Assembly: GCF_024298865.1 (NCBI RefSeq)
Contig: NZ_CP101161.1
Location: 951,227-1,015,226 of the forward strand
Origin: Halorarius halobius
GTDB taxonomy: Archaea; Halobacteriota; Halobacteria; Halobacteriales; Haloarculaceae
DNA: 64,000 nt
Direction: 5' to 3'
The translations under genes were made by a program, and so were the position numbers. This document shows, in pieces, positions 49,596 through 57,592 of this stretch (positions are counted from its first letter, which is position 1; every line of letters starts with the position of its first letter). Below the pieces are notes generated by a model. That model had not been told where the DNA came from and did not search any database. It saw only the letters and a list, made by a program, of their open reading frames with translations.

Positions 49596-49608
49596 TTTTA
49601 AGTTTAGA
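49596..49608 (+). promoter_or_regulatory. TATA box of the stalk-protein gene
   Basis: ttttaagtttaga centred 26 nt upstream of ATG 49626; AT-rich island in GC-rich DNA. Confidence 0.6.
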
Positions 49609-49625
49609 CACGCTCCGTTCGAGCG

Positions 49626-50543
49626 ATGAGTGGTGAGGCGGGGGACACCGGGCAGAGCTACCCGTACGGCGAGCGGCACGACTCCGACCCGGAGTGGGCC
49701 GCGGGCAACGAGACCGTCGACCGGGAGTTCGCGTGGGAGCCGAGCGGCGGCGCCGCGCCGTTCCATCCCGTAATCCAGCATCTCCGGGCGGTCGGCGTGG
49801 TCGCCGTCGTGCTGGTGGTCGTCGTCGGGGGCGCGCTCGGCGCCGCGACCGGCCCCGGGGTGACCGACACCTGGGACGAGATGACCGAACGCGTCGACGG
49901 TGCGCTTGGCGGCAACGCCACCCCGACGGAAACGACCGTCGGCGGCGTCGGTGCGGCCAGCCCCACCCCGACCGCGACGGCCCCACCCACCGCGACGCCG
50001 AGTCCGACGCCCACCGATTCACCGACCGCAGTGCCGACGGACTCGCCCACACCGACCGACTCGCCGACGCCGACGGAGAGCCCGACGCCCGAACCGACCG
50101 ACACGTCCACGCCGACCCCGACCGCGACGCCGACCGAAAGTAGCGGTGCCGGTGGTGGCGGAGGGACCGGCGGCGGCGATAGCGGCGGGGACGGTGGCGG
50201 GGGGAGCGACGACGGCGGCGGCGACGGAGGCTCGTCCACCGACTCGCCGACACCCACCGATTCACCGACGCCGGCCGACGACAGCCCCACGGAGACCGAC
50301 ACGCCGGACGACAGCCCGACCGAGTCGGACACGCCGACCGACGATAACCCGACCGACGATAACCCGACTGACTCGCCCGAACCCGACACGCCGACGGCCA
50401 CGGACCCGCCGGACGACGACACGCCGACGGAGACCGACACGCCGGACGACGGTTTCCTGCCCTTCGGGATGGTCGGCGACGGGTGGCTGGCCACGTGGCT
50501 CCTCACGCTCGGGCTGACGGCGCTCGTCGTGCGCCGGAACTGA
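49626..50543 (+). CDS. Thr/Pro/Asp-rich stalk protein with membrane anchors at both ends
   Basis: A 305-residue protein. The N-terminal 55 residues are polar and cytosol-like (GDTGQSYPYGERHDSDPEW). A transmembrane helix follows (AVGVVAVVLVVVVGGALGAA). The exposed region (about 80-275) is a stalk of DSPTPTDSPTPTE-type repeats, interrupted by a Gly-rich block (GAGGGGGTGGGDSGGDGGGG). The C-terminus has LPFGMVGDG, a hydrophobic helix (WLATWLLTLGLTALVV) and RRN, like a sortase signal but without a clear PGF. The stalk is probably O-glycosylated. No function can be named. A second membrane anchor makes a loop topology possible. Confidence 0.75.
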   Translation: MSGEAGDTGQSYPYGERHDSDPEWAAGNETVDREFAWEPSGGAAPFHPVIQHLRAVGVVAVVLVVVVGGALGAATGPGVTDTWDEMTERVDGALGGNATPTETTVGGVGAASPTPTATAPPTATPSPTPTDSPTAVPTDSPTPTDSPTPTESPTPEPTDTSTPTPTATPTESSGAGGGGGTGGGDSGGDGGGGSDDGGGDGGSSTDSPTPTDSPTPADDSPTETDTPDDSPTESDTPTDDNPTDDNPTDSPEPDTPTATDPPDDDTPTETDTPDDGFLPFGMVGDGWLATWLLTLGLTALVVRRN

Positions 50544-50587
50544 CGCGGGCGTCACGCTCTTGTGACCCGACAGGCTAGCGACGCCAA

Positions 50588-51286
50588 ATGAGTCGGCCAC
50601 GTCTCGCGCTGGTGAACGCCTCCCACGCCGCTCAGAACACCCGGCGGAACTTCCGTCGCGAGTTGGACGCGGACCTCGTCGAGTTCCACGTCGTCGACGA
50701 GCAGTACCCCGAGGGGTTCGACTACGACGGGTTCGTCGTCACCGGTTCGCGGTCGTCCGTCTACTGGGACGAGCCGTGGTACGAGCCGACGACCGAGTGG
50801 GTCCGCGAGGCCATCGACCGCGGCCTGCCGGCGCTGGGCATCTGTTTCGGCCACCAGTTGCTCGCGGACGTGCTCGGCGGCACCGTCGAGGACATGGGCG
50901 AGTACGAACTCGGCTACCGCACCGTCGAGCAGGTGGGGGCCGACCCCGTGTTCGACGGCGTCGGCGAGGAGTTCCTCGTGTTCACGACCCACTCGGACGC
51001 GGTGACGGAACTGCCGCCCGGCGCGGAGCTCATCGCGGAGAACGACTACGGGGTCCACGGGTTCCGCAAGGGGGGCGTCGTCGGGGTGCAGGCCCACCCC
51101 GAGTACGACCAGCGGACCGCCGAGGCCGTCACGCGGGGGAAGGACCTCCCCGACGAGCGCATCGAGGCGGTCTGTGCGGACATCACCGACGAGAGCTACG
51201 CGGCCGCCTGCGAGTCGAAGCAGGTGTTCGAGAACTTCCTTCAGCGCGTTCGGACGGAGGCTCCGGCGGCCGCAAGCGACGACTGA
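50588..51286 (+). CDS. type 1 glutamine amidotransferase
   Basis: A 232-residue class I glutamine amidotransferase domain protein, related to the GuaA/GATase1 group. The nucleophile Cys is in LGICFGHQLLADVLGG (near residue 85). The catalytic His-Glu pair is in GVQAHPEYD (near residue 165). The oxyanion strand is FVVTGSRSSVYWDEPW. It lacks a synthetase domain, so it either serves a separate partner or hydrolyses a glutamyl substrate. The C-terminal helix (KQVFENFLQRV) is common to archaeal members. Its 3' end overlaps the converging HPP gene by 46 nt. Confidence 0.9.
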   Translation: MSRPRLALVNASHAAQNTRRNFRRELDADLVEFHVVDEQYPEGFDYDGFVVTGSRSSVYWDEPWYEPTTEWVREAIDRGLPALGICFGHQLLADVLGGTVEDMGEYELGYRTVEQVGADPVFDGVGEEFLVFTTHSDAVTELPPGAELIAENDYGVHGFRKGGVVGVQAHPEYDQRTAEAVTRGKDLPDERIEAVCADITDESYAAACESKQVFENFLQRVRTEAPAAASDD

Positions 51287-51753
51287 GCCCGCTTGCCGGC
51301 CGCGTCGGCGGCCACCAGCACGGTCACGCTGGCGACGACGATGGCGCCTTCAAGCGGCGTCGCCAGCAGGCCCAGCGAGACGATGAGCGTCGTCGCGCAG
51401 GCCGGCGCGTGGCGGGCGTCGAGCGCGAGCATCCCCCCCGTGGTGAGCCCGACCGACAGCGCCGCGCTCGCGGCCAGGCGCACGCCGCCGAACGACAGCG
51501 CGGGCGGGGGGCTGGTGCCGACCAGCGGCGCCGCCAGCAGGCCGTAGGCGAGAAGGCCCGCGAGCACCCCGATAGCGTGGCCGCCGACCACCTGCCGGGG
51601 CTGGCTCGTCCGGCGGCGCGGGTGGACCGCGAGCAGGTACGCCGTCGGACCGAGGCTCGGGAACAGGAACGGCCGGCCCGTCGCCCACACCAGCGCGCCG
51701 AGCGCGACCAGTAGCACGGCCGCGTGGATTGCCGCACGGAGCGTCTCGCGCAC
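51241..51753 (-). CDS. HPP family membrane protein
   Basis: A 170-residue integral membrane protein from GTG 51753 with about five helices (LRAAIHAAVLLVALGALVWATG, GVLAGLLAYGLLAAP, RLAASAALSVGLTTGGML, TTLIVSLGLLATP, GAIVVASVTVLVAADAAG). The HPP-family landmarks are present: LFPSLGPTAYLLAVHP, where the family has the H-P-P motif, and then ARHAPACATTLIV. Bacterial and chloroplast HPP proteins transport nitrite. In archaea the role is untested. Its last 46 nt are antisense to the glutamine amidotransferase gene. Confidence 0.82.
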   Translation of the reverse strand: MRETLRAAIHAAVLLVALGALVWATGRPFLFPSLGPTAYLLAVHPRRRTSQPRQVVGGHAIGVLAGLLAYGLLAAPLVGTSPPPALSFGGVRLAASAALSVGLTTGGMLALDARHAPACATTLIVSLGLLATPLEGAIVVASVTVLVAADAAGKRAQSSLAAAGASVRTR

Positions 51754-51829
51754 ACCGGGCCTGCCGGGCGGACGCCGAAAAGCCCCCCGATGTCGCCCGG
51801 GCCGACGACGCTCGGCGGCGGAAGGAGCG

Positions 51830-51836
51830 TTTTTAC
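51830..51836 (+). promoter_or_regulatory. TATA-like element of the acyl-CoA dehydrogenase gene
   Basis: tttttac centred 26 nt upstream of ATG 51859, fitting a leaderless start; the ATG at 51850 is out of frame. Confidence 0.5.
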
Positions 51837-51858
51837 TGCTGGACGCGCATGCTCGTGT

Positions 51859-53022
51859 ATGCTTGACTACGTCGGGCTGGAAGCCGACCTGACCGAGGAG
51901 GAACGGCTGGTCCGCGATACGGCCCGCGAGTTCGTCGAGGAGACCGTCCGCCCGGACATCGGCGACCACTGGATAGACGGCACCTTTCCGACCGACCTCA
52001 TCGAGGAGATGGGCGAGTTGGGCTTCTACGCGCCGAACCTCTCCGGCTACGGCCTGCCCGACCTTTCCGAACGTGCCTACGGCGTCCTCATGCAGGAACT
52101 GGAAGCCTGCGACTCGGGGCTCCGCTCGATGGCCAGCGTCCAGGGCGCGCTCGTCATCTACCCCATCCACGCGTTCGGCTCCGACGCCCAGAAGGAGGCC
52201 TGGCTCGAGGACCTCGGCGAGGGGAGAGCCGTCGGCTGTTTCGGCCTCACCGAACCCAGCCACGGCTCGAACCCGTCGGGGATGGAGACCCACGCGGAGA
52301 AAGACGGCGACGGCTACGTGCTGAACGGCACGAAGACCTGGATTACGAACGCCCCACTCGCTGATGTCGCCCTCGTCTGGGCCCGCGACCGCTCGGCCGA
52401 CGACGACCCCATCCGCGGCTTCCTCGTCGAAACCGACCGCGACGGCGTCGAAACGCCCAAACTCGAGGACAAACTCTCACTTCGGGCTTCGGTCACCGGC
52501 CAGATAGAACTCTCGAACGTCCACGTCCCCGCGGAGAACGTCCTGCCAGACGTGAAGGGGATGAAAGGGCCGCTCTCCTGTCTCACACAGGCACGGTTCG
52601 GCATCGCGTGGGGCGCGGTCGGCGCCGCCCGCGACTGCTTCGAGACCGCACGCGAATACGCCACCGACCGCGAACAGTTCGGCCAGCCCATCGGCGGCTT
52701 CCAACTCCAGCAGGAGAAACTCGCCGAGATGGCGACCCAGATCACCACGGCCCAACTGCTCGCCTACCGGCTCGCGGAGTTGAAAGAGCGCGGCGAGTTG
52801 CGCCCGGAACAGGTGTCGATGGCGAAACGCAACAACGTCCGGATGGCCCGCGACCAGTCGCGGGTCGCCCGCGAGATGCTCGGCGGCAACGGCATCACCG
52901 CCGACTACTCGCCGATGCGTCACATGGCCAACCTCGAAACCGTCTACACCTACGAGGGCACCCACGACATCCACTCGCTCATCATCGGCCACGACCTGAC
53001 TGGGATTCCCGCATTCGAGTAG
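51859..53022 (+). CDS. acyl-CoA dehydrogenase, glutaryl-CoA-dehydrogenase-like
   Basis: A 387-residue FAD-dependent acyl-CoA dehydrogenase. Landmarks: GCFGLTEPSHGSNPSGM (FAD/substrate strand), WITNAPLADVALVWA, ARFGIAWGAVGAARDCFE, YATDREQFGQPIGGFQLQQEKLAEM, and the catalytic base Glu in VYTYEGTHDIHSLIIG. The end GHDLTGIPAFE closely parallels the C-terminus of glutaryl-CoA dehydrogenases as I know them. Electrons would pass to an ETF. Neighbours give no pathway. The last five codons and stop are partly repeated 56 nt further on. Confidence 0.93.
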   Translation: MLDYVGLEADLTEEERLVRDTAREFVEETVRPDIGDHWIDGTFPTDLIEEMGELGFYAPNLSGYGLPDLSERAYGVLMQELEACDSGLRSMASVQGALVIYPIHAFGSDAQKEAWLEDLGEGRAVGCFGLTEPSHGSNPSGMETHAEKDGDGYVLNGTKTWITNAPLADVALVWARDRSADDDPIRGFLVETDRDGVETPKLEDKLSLRASVTGQIELSNVHVPAENVLPDVKGMKGPLSCLTQARFGIAWGAVGAARDCFETAREYATDREQFGQPIGGFQLQQEKLAEMATQITTAQLLAYRLAELKERGELRPEQVSMAKRNNVRMARDQSRVAREMLGGNGITADYSPMRHMANLETVYTYEGTHDIHSLIIGHDLTGIPAFE

Positions 53023-53077
53023 CTCGGCTACGAGAACGGGAAGCCCCGTCAGCAAGCGAGAGTCCCGCATTCGAGTA
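53007..53077 (+). repeat. repeat of the 3' end of the acyl-CoA dehydrogenase gene
   Basis: tcccgcattcgagta occurs at 53007-53021, covering the end codons PAFE and two bases of the stop, and again exactly at 53063-53077, where the next base makes a TAA. The 41 nt between hold a small hairpin (ACGGG-AAGC-CCCGT, 53036-53049). It looks like a target-site-type duplication or the former gene end. The rest up to 53262 has no gene. Confidence 0.65.
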
Positions 53078-53262
53078 ACCGACGACAGTCGGCTGACGAC
53101 CGTCAGACCGGCAGTTCGACCCCGTCACGTCCTGCGGTTTTACTTCCAGTCCGGATGGCTGGGTCTTATGATACCCCAGCCCCTTCCATCGGATGCACAC
53201 GCTCTTTCCCCATTCCCCTTTTTCCCGAAAGACGTAGAACCCCGCGTGGGGTAGCCGGTGGT

Positions 53263-54474
53263 ATGCTCGACGTAGCCGAGGTGCTGGAGGCGCGCCAGCG
53301 CGTCTCGGAGGTCGCGCGACACACCCCGCTGGACTACTCGCACACGTTCTCGGACCGGACGGGTGCGGAGGTCCACCTGAAACTGGAGAACCTCCAGCGC
53401 ACCGGGTCGTTCAAGATACGTGGCGCGACGAACAAGATAGCGCAGTTGACCGACGAGCAGCGCGAGGCGGGCGTCGTCACCGCCTCGGCCGGCAACCACG
53501 CGCAGGGCGTCGCGCTTGCGGCCACCCGGGCCGGCGTCGACGCGAAGATAGTGATGCCGGAGTACGCGCCCGTCTCGAAGGTGGAGGCGACGAAGGACTA
53601 CGGCGCGGAGGTGGTGCTGTACGGCGTCGACTACGACGAGGCCCAGACGAAGGCCCACGACCTCGAGCGCGAGGAGGGTCGCACCTACGTCCACGCGTTC
53701 GACGACGAGGCCGTCATGGCCGGACAGGGCACCATCGGCCTCGAAATCGTCGAGGACTGCCCGGACCTCGACACCGTCGTCGTCCCCATCGGCGGCGGCG
53801 GTCTCATCTCCGGCATCGCCACCGCCGTCAAAGCCCAGAAGCCCGACACGCGCGTCGTCGGCGTGCAGGCGGAGGGCGCGTCGTCGGTCGCCAAATCCCT
53901 CCGGAAGGGCCACCCCGTCGAGACGGCTGAGGCCGACACCATCGCGGACGGCATCGCCGTCCGGAAGGTCGGCGAACACACCTTCGACGTCATCCAGGAG
54001 CGCGTCGACGAGGTGGTGACGGTCAGCGACTCCGCCATCGCCACGACCCTCGTCGACCTGCTCGAACGCTCGAAGACGCTCGTCGAGGGTGCGGGCGCGG
54101 TGGCGCTGGCGGCCCTGCTGGAGGGGACCTTCGAGTACGAGGAGGGCGAGGTCGTCGTCCCAGCGCTGTGTGGCGGGAACATCGACCTGAACGTCCTGCG
54201 GACGGTCATCACCCGCGGCCTCGTCGAGGACGGTCGCTACCTCAAGATACGGACCGTCCTCAAAGACCGGCCGGGGTCGCTGGAGAAACTGCTGGAGGTC
54301 ATCGCCGAGGCGCGGGCCAACATCTACGGCATCCAGCACGAGCGCACGTCGCTGGACACCCGCATCGACCAGACCGAGGTCGAGTTGGACCTCGAAACGC
54401 GGGGCCACGACCACATCGCCGCGCTCATCGAGGAACTGGAGGCGCACGGCTACCCCGTCGAAGTGGTGGTGTAG
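53263..54474 (+). CDS. ilvA: threonine ammonia-lyase (threonine dehydratase)
   Basis: A 403-residue fold-type II PLP enzyme that converts threonine to 2-oxobutanoate and ammonia, for isoleucine synthesis or catabolism. Motifs: LKLENLQRTGSFKIRGA with the PLP Lys, TASAGNHAQGVALAA, GQGTIGLEIVEDCPDLDTVVVPIGGGGLISGIA (the PLP phosphate loop), and VEGAGAVALAALL. A single C-terminal ACT domain (IRTVLKDRPGSLEKLLEVIAEARANIYG) suggests allosteric control. Archaea often make isoleucine through citramalate, so a catabolic role is also possible. RidA, which clears the imine product of this enzyme class, is at 19.3 kb. Confidence 0.94.
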   Translation: MLDVAEVLEARQRVSEVARHTPLDYSHTFSDRTGAEVHLKLENLQRTGSFKIRGATNKIAQLTDEQREAGVVTASAGNHAQGVALAATRAGVDAKIVMPEYAPVSKVEATKDYGAEVVLYGVDYDEAQTKAHDLEREEGRTYVHAFDDEAVMAGQGTIGLEIVEDCPDLDTVVVPIGGGGLISGIATAVKAQKPDTRVVGVQAEGASSVAKSLRKGHPVETAEADTIADGIAVRKVGEHTFDVIQERVDEVVTVSDSAIATTLVDLLERSKTLVEGAGAVALAALLEGTFEYEEGEVVVPALCGGNIDLNVLRTVITRGLVEDGRYLKIRTVLKDRPGSLEKLLEVIAEARANIYGIQHERTSLDTRIDQTEVELDLETRGHDHIAALIEELEAHGYPVEVVV

Positions 54475-54543
54475 AAACGGCGCTGTCGTCGCCGATACGA
54501 CTGCTCGGCCAGGGGTCGAAAGAACCCGAGAGGTGTGAGCCGC

Positions 54544-54634
54544 TTACTCCGCTTCGCCCTGTTCCGCGGCGCACTTCGCGTGCCGCTCCACTACGAGGTC
54601 TCGTTCCCTGGGGTCACTCGGCCTCGCCCTGCTC
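54544..54634 (-). repeat. repeat of the 3' end of the rhodanese gene
   Basis: On the minus strand the gene ends at 54634-54614 with codons for EQGEAE and TGA. The same six residues and a stop (TAA) are encoded again at 54564-54544, 70 nt downstream. 17 of 21 bases match, and within the six codons every difference is at a third position. The second copy is out of the gene and untranslated. It looks like a displaced former gene end. Confidence 0.6.
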
Positions 54635-55474
54635 GATGGGCGCGCCGACGAGGTTCCCCCACTCGGTCCAGGAGCCGTCGTAGTTGACGGTGTCCTCGTA
54701 GCCGAGCAGTTCGTGGAGCGCGAACCACGCCACCGACGAGCGCTCGCCGATGCGGCAGTAGGCGACGGTGGTGCCCTCGCCGTCGATGCCGTGCTCGCCG
54801 TACAGTTCGGCGAGTTCGTCGTACGTCTTGAACGTCCCGTCGTCGTTCGTGACGGCGGCCCACGAGATGTTCTGTGCGCCGGGGATGTGGCCGCCGCGCT
54901 GGGCCGTCTCCTGCAGTCCCGGGGGCGCGAGAATCTCGCCCTTGAACTCCTCGGGCGAACGCACGTCGACGAGCGGGACCCCCCGCTCGATGGCGTTCTC
55001 GACGTCCTCCCGGTAGGCGCGGATGGACTCGCGGGGGCCGCCCGCCTCGTAGTCGACGGCCGGGAACTCCGGCACCTCGTCGGTCGTCGGGTAGTCGTTG
55101 TCGAGCCAGTAGTCGCGGCCGCCGTCGAGCAGGCGCACGTCGTCGTGGCCGTAGTACTTGAACTGCCAGTAGGTGTAGGCGGCGAACCAGTTGGAGTTGT
55201 CCCCGTACAGCACGACGGTCGAGTCCTCGCTGATGCCGTGGCTCCCCAGCAGGTCCTCGAAGTCCTCCTTCGAGAGGATGTCCCGCTCCGTCTGGTCCTG
55301 CAGTTGCGTCTCCCAGTTGAAGCCGATGGCGCCCGGCGCGTGGGCCGCGTCGTACGCCTCCGTGTCCACGTCGACCTCGACCAGCCGATAGGCGGGGTCG
55401 TCGCTCCCGAACTCGTCGAGATGCTCCTCCACCCAGTCGGCGGAGACGAGCACGTCGTTCGCGTAGTCAGTCAT
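54614..55474 (-). CDS. tssB: thiosulfate sulfurtransferase (two-domain rhodanese)
   Basis: A 286-residue tandem-rhodanese protein that transfers sulfur from thiosulfate to cyanide or another thiophilic acceptor. Domain 1 (about 8-125) has AHAPGAIGFNWETQLQDQ and lacks a Cys. Domain 2 (about 155-280) has VPLVDVRSPEEFKGEI, RGGHIPGAQNISWA and the active-site loop AYCRIGERSSVAWFAL with the catalytic Cys. It ends with TEWGNLVGAPIE. It is divergent from a second rhodanese gene over a 272-nt gap. SAMP2-dependent tRNA thiolation is one possible user of the sulfur, by inference only. Confidence 0.93.
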   Translation of the reverse strand: MTDYANDVLVSADWVEEHLDEFGSDDPAYRLVEVDVDTEAYDAAHAPGAIGFNWETQLQDQTERDILSKEDFEDLLGSHGISEDSTVVLYGDNSNWFAAYTYWQFKYYGHDDVRLLDGGRDYWLDNDYPTTDEVPEFPAVDYEAGGPRESIRAYREDVENAIERGVPLVDVRSPEEFKGEILAPPGLQETAQRGGHIPGAQNISWAAVTNDDGTFKTYDELAELYGEHGIDGEGTTVAYCRIGERSSVAWFALHELLGYEDTVNYDGSWTEWGNLVGAPIEQGEAE

Positions 55475-55746
55475 GGTGCAACCGTCGATACACGCGCGGC
55501 CCGCATATCCCTGTTACTGCCGGACAGTTCGGCCACCGCTCGCTATTCGCGGTGTTTGTTGCCGCTATCGGAGCGGCGCGCGGGCCACGTTCGGCCGGGA
55601 GGGGCCGTGAGCGGGCCGAACGGGCGGCGTGTGGCGATGGTGCGCCCTCGCGCGGGCCGACCCGGAAAATGATGCCGCTACCCCGGAGCATGGCCGGGCG
55701 TGGCCGCCGACGCCGGGTTGAAACGCGGCGGCGACCGAGTGGGAGT

Positions 55747-56523
55747 ATGCACCCGAAGGTCGTCCCGCCGTCGTGGCTCGCCGACCGGCTGGACGAGGTC
55801 CGCGTCGTCGACGTCCGCGACGCCTGGGAGTTCGAGGGCATCGGCCACGTCCCCGGCGCGGTGAACGTCCCGTTCGACACGTTCCGCGGCGACGACGGCG
55901 AGGCCGGGAAACTGCCGGGCGCGGCGGCGTTCGCGGAACTCGTGGGCGAGGCGGGCATCTCGAACGACGACCGCGTGGTCGCGTACGACGACCACCACGG
56001 CGTGTTCGCCGCCCGCTTCCTCGTCACCGCCGAGTTGTACGGCCACGACCCCGCGAAACTGCATCTGCTCGACGGCGACTTCTCGGCGTGGCAACGCGGG
56101 TTCGAGACGACCAGCGAGGCCGAGGTGCCCGATACGGTCAGCTACGAGGCCGCCTTCGACACCGAGGGGCCGCTCGTCCCGATGAGCGCCGTCGAGGACG
56201 CCATCGAGTCGGGGGCGGTCCTCGTCGACACCCGGGAACCGTGGGAGTTCGAGGAGGGCCACATCCCCGGCGCGGTACAGTTGGACTGGCAGGAGGTCGT
56301 CGACGACGAGACGCGCGGCCTCCGACCGGAGGCCGAACTCCGCGAGCTGTTCGAATCGAAGGGCATCGTCCCCGAGAAGCGAATCCTGCTGTACTGCAAC
56401 ACCGCACGGCGCATCAGCCACACGTACCTCGTCCTCCGGCATCTCGGCTACGAGGACCTCGCGTTCTACGAGGGGTCGCTGACCGAGTGGGAGGAGGAGG
56501 GCGGCGAACTCGTCACCGAGTAG
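55747..56523 (+). CDS. tssA: thiosulfate sulfurtransferase (two-domain rhodanese, paralogue)
   Basis: A 258-residue tandem rhodanese from ATG 55747 (MHPKVVPPSWLADRLDEVRVVDVRD). Domain 1 has WEFEGIGHVPGAVNVPFDTF and no Cys. Domain 2 has VLVDTREPWEFEEGHIPGAVQLDW and the active-site loop LYCNTARRISHTYLVL with the catalytic Cys. The loop differs from that of the divergent paralogue (CRIGERSS), so acceptor preference probably differs too. Haloarchaea often carry such tssA/tssB pairs. The 272-nt region upstream is GC-rich with no gene. Its 3' end overlaps the converging AI-2E family gene by 11 nt. Confidence 0.92.
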   Translation: MHPKVVPPSWLADRLDEVRVVDVRDAWEFEGIGHVPGAVNVPFDTFRGDDGEAGKLPGAAAFAELVGEAGISNDDRVVAYDDHHGVFAARFLVTAELYGHDPAKLHLLDGDFSAWQRGFETTSEAEVPDTVSYEAAFDTEGPLVPMSAVEDAIESGAVLVDTREPWEFEEGHIPGAVQLDWQEVVDDETRGLRPEAELRELFESKGIVPEKRILLYCNTARRISHTYLVLRHLGYEDLAFYEGSLTEWEEEGGELVTE

Positions 56524-57511
56524 CGCCGTTCCAGTTGTCGCCGACCAGCCGCACCACCGACGCCAGCAGTGCCACCGCCAGCGGGCCGGCGATGAACCCG
56601 ACCGCACCCACCGAGAGGACGCCACCTGTGAAGCCGATGAAGTAGACGCTCCCGGGGAGTTCCGCGGTCCACTCGGCCAGTTTCGGCCGCACCGTCGCGT
56701 CGGGGAGGAAGCCTATCAGCGGAAGCCCGACCACCAGCACCAGCACCGCCCGCGTGACCGCGCCGAGCGAGAGGTCGACCGCCGCGAGCAGGACGATGAG
56801 GATGCTCGGCCCGACGATGGGGACGAACTGGAGCACGCCCGCGACGACGGCGTAGCTGAACGCCGCGTCGTAGCCCAGCAGGGAGAACACGACGAACGCG
56901 ATGGCGAACGTGGCGACGGCCGTCGCCGCCTGCAGGACGTAGATGGCGTACAGCGTCGTCGTCACCCGCTCGTGGAGCGTCTCCAGTACGTCGTGGTACG
57001 ACACCGGCACCAGCCGCCGGATGGCACGCCCGGGCGCGCCGGGGTACAGCAACAGCGCGTAGAGGACGAACGCGAACAGCGCGGCCTTCAGCGCGATGAC
57101 GGGTGCGGCCCGGGCTACGTCGATGGCGACGCCGCGGACGGACTGTGCGGCCGCGGGGACGATGTCGGCGAGTTCCACCCGGTAGCTGAACCCGCCAGCC
57201 CGGAGGACGACCACCTCGGGGAGCCGCCGCAGGAGGTCAAGCACCGCCCGCCGACGCCGGTAGACGACCAGCGCCAGCGGCACCAGCACGGCCACCCCCG
57301 CGAGGAACGCCGCCGTCGTCGCCACGGCGCTCGCGGCCTGTCGGCCCAACCCCCGGTCGACCAGCCAGTCACGAACCGGCAACAGCACGTACGCGACGGT
57401 GACGGCGAAGAACACCGTCCACAGCACCTCTCGTAACAGGTACGTCGTCACCAGCGCCACGACTGCAAGCACCGCGGCCAGCACCCACCGCCGTTGCCGG
57501 TCGGGTCGCAC
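56513..57511 (-). CDS. AI-2E (TqsA/PerM) family transporter
   Basis: A 332-residue membrane protein from GTG 57511 (VVRPDRQRRWVLAAVLAVVALVTTYLL region). It has 7-8 helices in the order expected for the UPF0118/AI-2E exporter family. These include LLPVRDWLVDRGLGRQAASAVATTAAFLAGVAVLVPLAL near the N-terminus and LHERVTTTLYAIYVLQAATAVATFAIAFVVF. The central segment is AVVAGVLQFVPIVGPSILIVLLA and the last helices are LPLIGFLPDATVRPKLAEW and FTGGVLSVGAVGFIAGPLAVALLA. Some family members act as Na+/H+ antiporters; quorum-signal export in archaea is unproven. Confidence 0.87.
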   Translation of the reverse strand: MRPDRQRRWVLAAVLAVVALVTTYLLREVLWTVFFAVTVAYVLLPVRDWLVDRGLGRQAASAVATTAAFLAGVAVLVPLALVVYRRRRAVLDLLRRLPEVVVLRAGGFSYRVELADIVPAAAQSVRGVAIDVARAAPVIALKAALFAFVLYALLLYPGAPGRAIRRLVPVSYHDVLETLHERVTTTLYAIYVLQAATAVATFAIAFVVFSLLGYDAAFSYAVVAGVLQFVPIVGPSILIVLLAAVDLSLGAVTRAVLVLVVGLPLIGFLPDATVRPKLAEWTAELPGSVYFIGFTGGVLSVGAVGFIAGPLAVALLASVVRLVGDNWNGATR

Positions 57512-57561
57512 GACCCCGCTTCCCCCGGAACCGACGAAACCCTTTCGCCGAGTTCGGGTCG

Positions 57562-57569
57562 CTTTTGTA
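57562..57569 (+). promoter_or_regulatory. TATA-like element of the thiamine-type ABC operon
   Basis: cttttgta centred 28 nt upstream of ATG 57593. No THI-box riboswitch stem was seen in the short leader. Confidence 0.45.
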
Positions 57570-57592
57570 CCACCGACTGCAACCACTCGGTA

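Noticed and set aside
49970..50450. Second tract of short repeats
   Set aside because: Same reason: they are codon repeats for the DSPTPT stalk and the Gly-rich block.
55552..55746. N-terminal extension of the second rhodanese to 55552
   Set aside because: The extra 65 residues are Arg/Gly-rich and unlike any rhodanese. ATG 55747 gives the family-typical start.
57512..57592. Thiamine riboswitch upstream of the thiB-like gene
   Set aside because: The region between the TATA-like box and the start is too short to hold a THI box, and no CTGAGA-type core was seen.
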